The position numbers were made by a program, and so were the translations under genes. Source: Lingula anatina (taxonomy: Eukaryota > Brachiopoda > Lingulata > Lingulida > Lingulidae). Taken from it: a DNA stretch of 40,181 nucleotides. The DNA lies in the NCBI RefSeq assembly GCF_001039355.2, contig NW_019775922.1, forward strand, positions 84,239 through 124,419. The letters are read 5' to 3'. The notes beneath the pieces are model-generated. The model ran no database searches and was not told the origin of the DNA. It saw nothing but the letters and a program-made list of their open reading frames with translations. The number at the start of each line of letters is the position of its first letter. Positions within the stretch are counted from its first letter, which is position 1. Shown in pieces: positions 23,901 to 34,902 of this stretch.

Positions 23901-26213
23901 TTTCTGCGACAACCGCCATCCATCAATATATAATTCCATAATATCCTCACAGAAGTTTTGAATTAAGGGATGAAAAAACGCCCCCTTCTTTTCATGGTTA
24001 CTATACCAAATATAAGAATTCTCCGCCTTTACCGTTATAATTCTCACACATACACACACACGCACTTGACAACCCTGGGTTAGACCACGCCCATGTCTTT
24101 ATTATAACGACCTAACTTTTGCAAAGTGCACTCGTCATTTCCCCTAGATAATGCCCACATACACACCCCTTTACAGAAATAAAAATTATTTCATTCTTAA
24201 TATAAACATGCACTCGGTCAACTTTCTAATTAGGATTTGGAGACGCTCCTGTATAATTATAAATGTGCACTTATTTGGTGTAATAAGGACCGCCCTCTCA
24301 CCTGATTAATATTTAATACTCTGTTAAACTAAAAAAAGACTTTCTCGACTTAATTTATCTTAATAATCATATTTTTAAAGACACATCACGTCAGACACAC
24401 CTTATCAAACCTTTAAATCATAAAGACCTTTTTTTCATATTTAGCATCGGTGCACTTGGCCAAGCTCCAATTTTTAACAGAAAAGACAGTGCCTTGTCTA
24501 TATATAAAATTAAGTCATAGAAAATGCAAATGCAGCTTCGCAAAATACGCACGAGCACACGCGCCCACGTGTGCGCAATCTTTCATTTGTTATTACAGTA
24601 TTTGTATTACAGTTTCAAAACACACAAACAGAACGGATTTTAAACCTCACATGACCTGATCATTACACACTGAAATTGGCGACGGGGTCACTCGGTGCAT
24701 ATGCAAATTACTCATCGTGACAGACATATGTAAATATAGTCCCAGTTCCAATAACTGACATGTGCCAGATCTCAAATTGGTAATCAAGCTCCAGTTAACA
24801 CATGCGCTGTGTATAACGGAGCCAAGATAAAACTTTAAAGAAGACGGGAACGAGGGGAGTGGGTACACTTAAGCCGATGTGTAAAAAATAAGCGTGTGTG
24901 TGCATGTCCGTGCCAACACGCTAGTGTTCCACTGTATTCGTATGTGTTTTCAGCTGATGTTTGTGTGTTGTATATTTGAGGAGAAGTCCCCCAAAACCGA
25001 CTCTCCACGATATATTCTTCAACTACAACGAATACCCCGCCCCCACCGTAATGTAAAAATATTAACACCAAAAACGTCAGGCTGTATGTCCAATATGTAG
25101 CAGTAATTTACTTCACTAAATGATTTTAATATAAGTGTTTTGTTGTGTTTACTTAAAAGTAAATATAACTGTTCACCCGGGTGAATATTCTCTAATGTTT
25201 TCTGCAACTTCAAATAGCAAATTCCACATTTTAAAATATTGTTTTAACATGTGAAAATATGTTCCCTTTAATTCAATAAAACAGCCTACATTTTGTTTGC
25301 ACTTAATCCATTATGGTGGGCATAAAAACGATAGAAAAGCCATGTTTTTCATGTGAGAAGCACTATGCTAGTCGCAGTTTTGTGGGAAACCTTCTTTTTT
25401 TTTTTTCATTGTAACATATGGTAACGAAGTTGAATTGGAAAGCCAGAAATTCAATATGCAATATGGAGAACGCATTTGGATATAGTAGTGCATATATTTG
25501 ACTCATATTGATGTCTTTTCTTATACTGATTTACTATTATACACAACCAGTGTGTAACCAGATGTACCTGGCACAAACGTTACAAAATTTGTATTATTAA
25601 ATTCATATGTTTATTATGCTCTTTGATAATAACATTTTCCAGGTGGGGTCTACACCCGACTTGTTTACGGCACGACGAGAGTATGGGAGAGGCTGCTTTT
25701 GTAAAGAGCATGTTAGTACTTAGCATTTGAAGAGTTAAAGAAACAGACTAAACCTGACAGGCAAAGCAGCTCTTGACTCCCCGAATTGCCGAAAATAAAT
25801 GGAATGTTATTGTTGTCAATTTCACCTATCAGTTGTGATTATTTATATCCCGTTGAAGTGCACTTAACTGAGAGCGAGCCTGAAAGTGTTTTGAGAGGGG
25901 GTTTGATGTTGGTTTTAGTTATCAGTGTTTTGGCTTATGTGCAACTCGAGAATGTCTTCATAATTTGCTAAAACTGACTGACATCTCCATAATGAATAGA
26001 TGACAAGACCACATTCTGAATATACCCTTCGCCCGAGGCCAAGTTCTTTATGTAAGAACAATGCTTTAGTGGCATGAATTTAGGTTTCCTGTGTAAAATG
26101 ATTTCAACGTCAACACTGAACAAAGTTGTTATTGGCAACACGCATGGTAAGCCTGTTTATCTGAACCGAGCAGCAAAGCCTAACCCCTAACCCGTAATAT
26201 CTCACGGAACGGC

Positions 26214-26214
<1 letters not shown>

Positions 26215-26249
<35 letters not shown>
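26215..26249. repeat. (TC)n microsatellite
   Basis: About 17 units. A second array of the same type lies 108 bp further on. Confidence 0.95.
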
Positions 26250-26251
<2 letters not shown>

Positions 26252-26353
26252 CCTCAGAAACAGTTATTTGCTTTTAAAACCGTATAGAATGTAGACCCGT
26301 GGGATTTAACCAGTAAGTTTTTGTTCTTAGACTGCACGTTTAAGTGCTCCCTT

Positions 26354-26356
<3 letters not shown>

Positions 26357-26394
<38 letters not shown>
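26357..26394. repeat. (TC)n microsatellite
   Basis: About 19 units. Confidence 0.95.
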
Positions 26395-26398
<4 letters not shown>

Positions 26399-27047
26399 AC
26401 GACCTACTTAAGTCACGGCTGAACTCACCCGCGGCACTGTTAACCCCGCTCACGCCCCAGTAAGCCACGCTCTAAACAACCCCGGTCTTAGTTGAAATGG
26501 CTAAAATAAATGAACACAATAAACGCATACCTGTGGGCCCCTCCCTTTCTGATCTCCGATAAAAGAGTCACGACTCTCTGCGGGGTTACGGAAGGGCTAA
26601 ATGAAGTTTTTAATGTGCTTTTGCCTCCTAAATGAGTCTGGTAAACTTTACTAACTTCAATGGTCAATGAACTTTAAGAGAAAAAAAAGGAAAAAAAGAG
26701 AACGCCCAGTTTAAAATGCCTAAGTTAAAAAAAAAGGTTTTTCCAGCGCGTGCATTCCGCTTTCTTTAGCCATTAAATAATAACATTTTCAAAATAAATC
26801 CTAGGATAACTTCAATATCTTCGTTGCCATGGTTTTTATTAACTTATTAATCCACCACTTGTTATAGAACAGAATTGCCCTGTTTTTCTCTCATATGATA
26901 CTAATATCTAGTAAGACTTAATCGTCCTATGCAATCTCATTATTATTTTTTTTTACTTTCGCTATCTATCGTTATATCTTAGATAGATCAGGAACGCCCT
27001 TTACTGGTCAACTTAACATGTCGCAACACGGGGCATACGGCACGGTC

Positions 27048-27050
<3 letters not shown>

Positions 27051-27086
<36 letters not shown>
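27051..27086. repeat. (AG)n microsatellite
   Basis: 18 units, opposite in strand sense to the arrays at 26.2-26.4 kb. Confidence 0.95.
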
Positions 27087-27092
<6 letters not shown>

Positions 27093-28076
27093 CACAAATA
27101 ATATCGTGTCAGAGATGATAAAAAGAGGAATATCAGATTGAATAATTACCACAGAGGTTGCTTGTAATAACATGTAACACAATACCTTATCTTTCTTTAC
27201 CCTGATACCTCATCAACTAATTACGCAATTTAAGTGTTAAGACAATTAATTTTGCAATAGATAATGGTATTTATTAACTATTTCAAACAGCAAAAAGGAA
27301 AAAAATGTTCCTTTGCAATGAAATGGTTTCCAGACGCTCCGATGAAAGAAATACGAAAACAATTTGTGTTGCTGCCAAAATTACATGTAAGCATGCAACA
27401 TGTCTGGTAAGACACGAAAAAAAAAAACAAAAAAAAAACAATTATGTTACAATTTCCAACCGTATCAATCACAGAACATTCTATGCATTCAATTTTCTGC
27501 AAAATCCACCCACATATGAGGGTTTCTTTTAGATAATTCAAAAAAGTAACTTAATTCGAGAAAAAAAGGAAAGTACACATCCAATCATCGCGTTGGGAAG
27601 TTTGAATAGTTCATAGTTTCAACCATGAGCAAATGAAGTTTAGGCAAAGAGAAGCATTACTTCTTTGAACCGACTTTTTTGGACCACACTGCGGGTACGT
27701 GCATTTTAACATCTATGTCTTCAAGATTGTTTAAATCCATTATAATGCAACCATGCCCTATGGCGCGCGTCCCCCTGCGTTTGTCAAAGTTTCACGCGTC
27801 AAAAATGTCCAGCTTGCGTCAAACTTGCCAAAATACAAGACACCATTGTAGCTGTAAGTGAAAGGAGAAGCAGCGTGCTTTGGGGGCGAAAGTGGCCCGA
27901 ACAAATGTGACTTAGCCGGTGTGAAACTGAGAACCCTGCTTTCTCTTTCCAAATCAAATGCAGAATATACCTACAAAGCGGTGAGAGAGTGTCTTATAGC
28001 GATGTCACTGTCAAAATCGGAAAGACTGCACGGTAAAAACTGCTGAAAACGGTGGCAAGTCGAAGAAAAAACTTAC

Positions 28077-28255
28077 CTGACTTGTTGAGTGTATCTAGCC
28101 AGTAAATCAAGGTGTCTCAAATTCTTCTAACAGCGCAGTTCGAATACCTTTGCGCAGTAACAACAGTCATCAACTATACTCAGTCACTATATATTAACCA
28201 TTAAATTGAATCTCAGTGGAACACGTTTCCACATTTTAAACCCGCCCGGATTCTG
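28077..28255 (-). other. Candidate non-coding first exon of the acyltransferase gene
   Basis: On the - strand a perfect donor TCAG|GTAAGT ends an exon at 28077 (intron starts 28076). About 175-180 nt upstream of it lies the TATA box at 28280-28287, spaced to start transcription near 28250-28257. Joining to the acceptor at 20920 would remove a 7,157-nt intron. Other minus-strand donor-like sites exist in between (for example CAG|GTGAGA near 24303 and GAG|GTAGGT near 21499), so the pairing is an inference. Confidence 0.3.
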
Positions 28256-28279
28256 TGCCGCCTAAACTGACAGCATCAC

Positions 28280-28287
28280 TTTTTATA
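28280..28287 (-). promoter_or_regulatory. TATA box of a minus-strand promoter
   Basis: On the - strand, GGGTATAAAAAGTG is a near-consensus TATA box in a locally GC-rich context. A CACGTG E-box lies about 55 bp upstream (about 28339-28344, within GTCACGTGACG). Downstream there is a plausible short leader ending in a consensus splice donor. It could drive the acyltransferase gene or an unrecognised transcript. Confidence 0.35.
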
Positions 28288-29165
28288 CCCTGGCCGAGTC
28301 CTCGAGGCCTTAAAGGGTCACTGCGTGCACTTGAGGTCACGTGACGCCAGTGAATTCAGGGGTGCACGTGCCGACTTAAACAACAATCATTTCCAAACAC
28401 AACTCCCCCTTTTGATATCCGCGGGCCAGGACAAAGCGGGATTTATTCTATTAATTAATTTTGTTTTGACGTATATTAAAGGTGATGCCAGAGGAGAATT
28501 GTTGGCCGGCTAACAAGGTATGAGGCACGGGGAAGATGTGTGTAGTAAACATCAACAATTCATTATAGTGGCAGGTTAAGGGCCGCCTATCTGGTAGTCA
28601 TCAGTTGCGTGACCGGGTTGTGTGCCGTGTCATCGCGTGCCACGGTTACGCCGAGCAGCCTCCCGGCGTTCATACTTCATGCACCACAGCTTCGGTACCA
28701 TAACAGAAATAGCACTCGTTACCCCTAGTTTCCTCTGGTACAGAATAGCAAGTTCAGCGACTCGCATGCAGTGTATTATGCCTTTTTTCCTTTTTTTTTT
28801 CGTGTGTTTGTGTGTTTGTGTGGTAGGATAGGCCTATGGGGGGGGGGGGGGGATATGCTCCGTTTTCTGCTATGCATGTTTTTAGCACAGCACGTTCAAC
28901 TTATAAACTACAAGTATCTCATATTTTCACTTTCCTTTTCTCTGTTTCAGCAGGATCATTTCAATATATCATCACATTACAAATGCACTATGAATGTGAC
29001 TTTGCGCAACGAACGTAAGTTTAATATTGATCACCTTCAAAAACAACGTAAACATGCAACCCTCCACTCCCTCTCTCCTCCCCCTCCCCCCCCCTCTCCC
29101 CGAATGATTTCAGCAAAACACCAGATCATGGACAAAATTCAAGACCACATATAGAGCGTGGAAGA

Positions 29166-29384
29166 CAGCGAAATAACTGGAAAATACTAGTCTTGAAAGT
29201 CGACGACATACCTAACAACATCCATTCAATTTTTCACTGTGTCATGTCGTCTGTCAACAGTGTGTTGAAAAGTTTCAGCGAAATAACTGGAAAATACTGG
29301 TCTTGAAAAGCGACGACATACCTAACAACAACCATGCAATCTGTCACTGTGTCACGTCGTCTGTCAACAGTGTGTGACAAGTTT
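29166..29384. repeat. Tandem duplication, two copies of about 110 bp
   Basis: Copy 1 is 29166-29275 (110 bp) and copy 2 is 29276-29384 (109 bp). They are about 90% identical; both begin CAGCGAAATAACTGG and end near GTTT. Each carries a CACTGT...ACAGTG inverted pair near its end. Confidence 0.9.
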
Positions 29385-30083
29385 CAGTGACGGTGGCAAG
29401 CACCTGCCAAATCTGGTCCGTAAACTTATAATTCCTGCGGACGAATTTCGCGTCGACGGACCCGATTTTTGTCCGGTAATTCTAAAAGTGTGTGCTGTAT
29501 TAACTAATTTAAAAATGAATAGTACACTTTAGACCACGAAACACCTTGCTTTGACAATGAAGGAGAAAAGATGAATCGTATGCCGGAAGAATATGAAACC
29601 CTGTATCAATCAACCAGCGTTGTGTGAAACATGCCCTATGTCAGGTAAAGTAAGTAAACATAAACAATTCTCATGAAACTTTGCCTTTTTTGTTCCGTGC
29701 ATCACACGGACGTCCTGAAAAATCTTCCGACATATGTCTTTCAATTTACACCCTGTGACGCTGTGACGGGGCAGTCCACGGTTAGAAATTTTCTAGTCAG
29801 TGCTAATAAGAATTTTCCGGGTTGAAGACGAAATTTATACGATGAATGTGACAATTTGCACGTAGCAAGACTGGTGTTATTTTAGAGGTTTTCAGATAAC
29901 AATTTGCAGTATGAAAAAATTTATGTTTCTGCGTCGTAATTTAAATCTGTTCGTCTCGAAAATACTTTAATTACATATGCATCCAAGAACATTGCATGTA
30001 CAGTGCACGTCAACGCCTTTTTTTTTTTGATATGGCATTCGGTTTCTATCGGCCGTTAGCATTATCGTGGCATTATATAATAA

Positions 30084-30084
30084 T

Positions 30085-30115
<31 letters not shown>

Positions 30116-30120
30116 AAGAG
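30084..30120. repeat. Impure (AAG)n microsatellite
   Basis: AAG units with AGG and AAAG interruptions. Confidence 0.85.
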
Positions 30121-30667
30121 AAACTTGACATTGACACATCTGTTTTTTTTTTAATTCTCGTACGCAAAAATATTATTTTCAATGTTATAAACATTTTAAG
30201 CTGTGCATGTACATACAGGGCCAGTTCATGTATCAAACGACACAGAAACGGTAGCTTTCAGAATACATTAAAGGTCAATCCTTTCAAGGGCGGAGCAAAT
30301 TCTTTACCTTCATCGTCCCCTCCGCCCTTCCTTCCTTCCTAAAAATCAAAAATGCAAATTGGCCTCTTGATTACTCTTTTTGGGCTGGCAATTCTTATCT
30401 TATGTCTTCGTGTTTACCTATTTAGTGGACGGTGTCCAAATATTCTGGACATGATTAAGAAAGTGTTTTTGATAGACAACGGGGTCATTTGGTGCATTGC
30501 TGGACACCCTTATCTTATATTTATCATCTGTAAGCATTATATCTAGCGCTATCCTTATCCCCGGCCCATATCTAATTGTGTGGCCCCGTTATTTTGGTTT
30601 TAAAGATGACACATATATCTTGTGTGTCAATAAGGAATGTACTTATAGACATTTAGACATTGAAAAA

Positions 30668-30757
30668 TTTAGCGGCGGCAGTCGAAGAAAAAAATCATAC
30701 TGCCATTGATTTAATTGTTTTGCGCCAACATTATGCGAAGCATTTGGGGCACTCCAA
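30668..30757 (+). repeat. Dispersed repeat, copy A
   Basis: Aligns with 32528-32620 in the same orientation. Over the best 51 bp (from GCCATT to CATTTGGGGCA) 40 positions match, including a perfect CATTTGGGGCA end. It is likely a diverged fragment of an interspersed element. Confidence 0.7.
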
Positions 30758-31296
30758 AACATCTGTTTACTCTCTCCTGATAAAGTTTTATTGTATTTTG
30801 TTTTGCTCGTGTCAACAACAATTCTATCCGAACAAGTCATGAACTAAGTATCAAAATGAGGCTATGAATAAAATTTCGAGGGTCACTCGGTGCAGACATG
30901 ACCCATTTTGTCATCTTGGTTTGAGGTGTTGCAAATAAATACACGCCAAATGAATAGGAAGTGAAAGGCAAAAACTCCCCCTCTTAGCAAACAACGGAGG
31001 TCGTGCTCCGATGCAGCCCCCCAGGCCATTTCGTACATGCTTGCCGACAAAGAAGCGCGCAGATGCTGATACCCCCTAATTCCGTCGCAGAGTGTTAAAG
31101 AAATACGTAAAATTAGGCACTTTAAGGACCAAATGAATTTGAATCGGCACCTAATGTTACTAAACTGTCTAATTGTGCAGCTGAAATCAACCATTTAACC
31201 ATGCATCATAAGGACGGACAAATTGCGCCCATCTTTTCTGTCCTGGGCGTAAAATTAATACTTAATCAGACTAATGAAAGTGTGAGGAATATATTA

Positions 31297-31464
31297 CAGG
31301 GGCGGATCCAGAGCTATTTTCTGACCGTCTTCCAAATTTTCTTTGTTGATCCATCCCCTATTTTTGACCGTCTTCTGACAGAAAAAATTAGATACCCGTC
31401 AATGTAAACTTGAAAATCTGACCGTCTTCCAGAAGACCCAGAAGACGGCCTCAATCCGCCCCTG
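31297..31464. mobile_element. 168-bp non-autonomous inverted-repeat DNA transposon (MITE-like)
   Basis: It begins CAGGGGCGGATCC and ends with AATCCGCCCCTG, inverted repeats of about 11 bp. Both ends are flanked by the same five bases, TATTA (31292-31296 and 31465-31469), a target-site duplication. Inside, GACCGTCTTC occurs three times (31323, 31366, 31420) and GAAGACGG once inverted (31441). It encodes no protein, so it would need a transposase elsewhere. The terminus resembles hAT-like families known from many animals, but a 5-bp duplication is not the usual 8 bp, so the superfamily is left open. Confidence 0.75.
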
Positions 31465-31959
31465 TATTAGTGGGGTCACTCGGTGCTTTGGTGTGTAGAT
31501 ATGTAGGGTGTTGGCGGGGGCATCAAAGTAAGCGTGACTGAATGAAATATCATGTGGGAAACCGTTTGTCAATGAACACGGTTCCTCTCATCATAGACGG
31601 GTGCAGTTCGCTTAATCAGGCGGTCGATTTCATGATTTATTGATTTTTTGAGGCGAATTTATATTGAGGCTAGGTATGTTAAGTTTTATGTAATTGTAAA
31701 AATTAATTACAAAAAGTGTCCGAATTCCGGCCTTAGTTGAATGTGATGTTTATATGCACTTAGTGTCCAGGATGTTTACGAAACCGTTCCGAGACATTAG
31801 GTCGACTGGACTTAGTAAACAAAATAAAAACAATAGTAATGTCCACGTTGTAAGCTTGACCCCGCCTGTTACTACACGCTTAGCAGAGACGGAAAGGAAT
31901 GAACACATATATATCTATTTTTTAAATTATGATGATTAAACTGTCCATATATATATTTT

Positions 31960-32104
31960 TCTTACTTTGAATATTAATAATAACCAAATTTGACTACTTT
32001 TTTTTATCTTACTTTTAATATTAATAATAACCAAATTTGACTACTTCTTTGATCTTACTTTTAATATTAATATTAATAATAATCTAATTTGAACACTGCT
32101 TTGA
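31960..32104. repeat. Tandem repeat, three copies of 46-52 bp
   Basis: Copies start at 31960, 32007 and 32053, each with TCTTACTTT.AATATTAATAATAA. The third has a 6-bp internal expansion of TAATAT and is the most diverged. Confidence 0.9.
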
Positions 32105-32527
32105 TCACAAATTATGCATATTCTCATATACTTTATTAAAAGAACGTGTTGAGGATAGATTTACGAGGGTTGGATTTATTTTCATTATTTTTTTTATTAT
32201 TTTATCACTGGTTTCAAAATACGTACGTTCGAAAAACTGACAAAATGTGGTCGAATCAAAACCTACTTGGAATAGCTATCTTTTTGGTATTAAGTCATTG
32301 CTGATGTAACATCATCATCATCATTAGTATATGGCACTGATTTTGTTTAAAAATACTTTGGCATAAAAAGGATATAATATGAATTTCAAAACATAAGAAA
32401 ACCAGCTGTCGCTTATCTAACATTTTGTGAAAAAATTTTCACGTTTTTTATTTTTCACTTCAGCTTCAGGTCACAGAGTTCGAGACTATTGGTGTCGCCA
32501 ACTATTGTGTTTATGAACATATTGAAT

Positions 32528-32620
32528 GATTCAGCGACTGCTTTCGAAATAATAAAAAAATCCCATGGCCATTAATTTCATTGTTTTGAACTAATACAAT
32601 GCCAAACATTTGGGGCATGG
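32528..32620 (+). repeat. Dispersed repeat, copy B
   Basis: Partner of 30668-30757, 1.9 kb away in the same orientation. It shares GCCATT.ATTT.ATTGTTTTG and CATTTGGGGCA. Confidence 0.7.
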
Positions 32621-32715
32621 AAATATAGGGCACTTAGAGCATGGGGCGAAATAGTTTAATTGGTTTGTGGTCAACCAGTTTGTGGTGTGAGAGAAGAGGT
32701 TGATATTAAGTATCT

Positions 32716-32719
<4 letters not shown>

Positions 32720-32785
<66 letters not shown>
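32720..32785. repeat. (GA)n microsatellite
   Basis: 33 perfect units, about the same length as the GA part of the other long arrays in the window. Confidence 0.95.
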
Positions 32786-32788
<3 letters not shown>

Positions 32789-32874
32789 CAGGAAAATTCC
32801 ACTGACTAATCTCTTGTATTTATCTGTCTTGTACATTTATAAAAAATGAAATCGTATTCATATCGGAACGGTTA

Positions 32875-33037
32875 CAGGCCGTAGCCAGGGGGGTTCGGGG
32901 GGTTCGAAAGAACCACCCCCCTTTTTGCTGGGAAAAAGTCCATTCTGGGTAAAATTTTATCTAGGACGGACGTTTCATGGCAAAAGGTCCACTTATTCAA
33001 AAGAACCCCCCTTTTGAAATTGCTGGCTACGGGCCTG
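32875..33037. mobile_element. 163-bp non-autonomous inverted-repeat DNA transposon (MITE-like)
   Basis: The left end CAGGCCGTAGCCAG and right end CTGGCTACGGGCCTG are inverted repeats of about 15 bp differing by one base gain. A subterminal AAAGAACC.CCCC block also occurs at both sides (about 32906 and 32999). Flanks show GTTA on the left and AGTTA on the right, an imperfect or eroded target duplication. It has no coding capacity. The terminal sequence is of a type common in hAT-like non-autonomous families, but assignment is tentative. Confidence 0.65.
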
Positions 33038-34846
33038 AGTTACTTTTAAGACGGTTTGTGAACAAAACAAACGGCATTGAGATGCAGCGTAGGCTATTAT
33101 AATCCCTCTCATGCGGCGCACTCCGATAGTTTTGACGTTTAACAGCTTTATACCAAGGCTATATTAATATTATTCAGAGCACGATCAAATATAATTTATC
33201 AAATTCTTTTTTTATAAATTATTTCAAACTGATGTCTTGGCCTCAATGCCTTTAATCATAAAGATGACTTAAATTTCATCTTTAAAATATTTCAATATTG
33301 CTGTTTCTTTTATCTTCACAATGTGACTTACATGTATTGCTGAATGTTTCAAAAAACGTAAAAACAGGTTGCGTTTTTCTCAGATGTTATTAAGTGCATT
33401 AAATTCTTGATCGGTGTGTCACACTCAGTAATATCTGGTTTTACCATCAGTAGTACACTAAGTGTTATTGTACATTATTCCATTAGTTTTCCCGTGTTAT
33501 TCATTCATTCTGATTGATTTTCCAAACACTCAATTTACTGTAATGACGTGAGCTTTGTGTTTGGGATAGCACTAGCCATATGGCGTTGTGTGTATGTTTT
33601 TTTTTTCGGAACAGATTTTCGTTAAAAAAGGACTGTCGTGGTCGCTATATGATATGCTTTCGTCCATTCACCGAATGGGGTGATCTTGCTTTAATAAGAC
33701 GGTGGAGGAAGAGAGTGTATTCTACCAGTGACAAAAACAAAAAGTACAAATAGTTGTAACTCTTAGGGAAATCATGCGCCATCGGCAGGCTATAAAGAGC
33801 ACGAATCACCTTAATTACATACTTAAGGCGACGTGGAAGATAAATTTTATGTTTTCCATGTTTTTACCCTCAAAAATAAAGTTTAATTATTAGATAGATA
33901 ATATTCTATAATTAATGTGCCAGGAAGTCTACCATAGTAACACTGCCTTCTTAATATAGTCTTCTGCGTGTTGATTAAATAACTAAATATAAGTAGCCTC
34001 GCCCACAGCTACCCTCTATCAGGGCGACAGATTGATTTTTCACAGATATTCATAGATAAATAAACAGTCATATGGCTCTGTGGATTTTTCCGTTTTTCCC
34101 TATATAATCTGCCACCACGGTAGAAGGTAGACCACAGCCACGAAGTTGTGTTGACGCGGTATATTTGTGCAGGGAATACCACTTCGTTTACCGGCGCCAG
34201 GCGCACAAAGTAGTGCTGTATTTTGAGATCCTCGACGCGAAAAAAGGCGACACAGTTTAAGTGAGTTCGATTCACAAAGATTGTTCAATCAGAAGTGAGA
34301 GTTTTAAAAGAATCGTCAGAAGGGTCATGATTTCACATAAATCTTTAGACATCGCATAATTGCATCATAGTGTTGCTTGTAGTAGCAAACATTTTTATCC
34401 TCCAAAAAATTAATAAAATAAAAAATAAATAAAAATATAAAATAAAAACTTTTTAATACAATTATCTAGGGAGAGAGAGACATAGCGTCTGGAGAAAGTT
34501 CTCAGTAAGTTATATACAGAGATCACGCCCCTACTGGTATGGGAATTCAACTCGTTATTGTGTATATACCAAATCTATTTAACCTTTTCGCTGAAAAAAG
34601 CAGGGAAAAGCAGCACAGCTATAATATGACGCGGACAGGTTTCTTGGCACACGCACTGGGGTTCACCATGAATCCGTGTGTAGCCCAGCTGAAAGAAATT
34701 ATTTTATTGTACTTCTATTGTACTTGCGCTATTTTCATGTCTTGAGTTGCCGTGTTTAGAAAGGAGCGTAATTTGAAGCAGACACGAGAATCACGATCGA
34801 GGATGCACTGTACAATGGAAATATTGAAATATTTACGCGGCAATGC

Positions 34847-34902
34847 GAGAGAGAGAGAGAGAGAGGGAGAGAGAGAGAGAGAGAGAGAGATGGGGGGGGG
34901 GG
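34847..34902. repeat. (GA)n microsatellite ending in a G run
   Basis: About 22 GA units with one G insertion, then T and eleven G. Confidence 0.9.

Larger units (their letters stand above)
20923..28076. other. Probable intron/upstream region of the acyltransferase gene; no coding exon seen
   Basis: Short frames (for example 21462-21662, 21850-22044, 22763-23008, 27305-27541) show no domain or codon bias. Contents: poly-A-rich patches around 23200-23250 and 27419-27441, and (CT)n arrays at 26215-26249 and 26357-26394. There is also a (GA)n array at 27051-27086 and one copy of the GGGGTCACTCGGTGC motif at 24684-24698. Confidence 0.5.
28256..31296. other. Non-coding stretch with local repeats
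   Basis: No recognisable coding exon. It contains the minus-strand TATA region (28280-28287), a G run (28839-28852) and a 110-bp tandem duplication (29166-29384). An AAG-rich array lies at about 30084-30120. Two copies of a GGGTCACTCGGTGC-like motif (30481, 30879) and one copy of a dispersed repeat (30668-30757) are also here. The hydrophobic frame at 30352-30546 is AT-driven and not taken as a gene. Confidence 0.5.
31470..32874. other. AT-rich non-coding stretch with tandem and dispersed repeats
   Basis: No gene seen. It holds a copy of the GGGGTCACTCGGTGC motif (31472-31486), a three-copy tandem repeat (31960-32104), dispersed repeat copy B (32528-32620) and a long (GA)n array (32720-32785). 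Confidence 0.55.

Noticed and set aside
30352-30546. 64-codon hydrophobic frame resembling a membrane protein
   Set aside because: Composition follows local AT richness, there is no family similarity and a diverged repeat motif lies inside it (30481).
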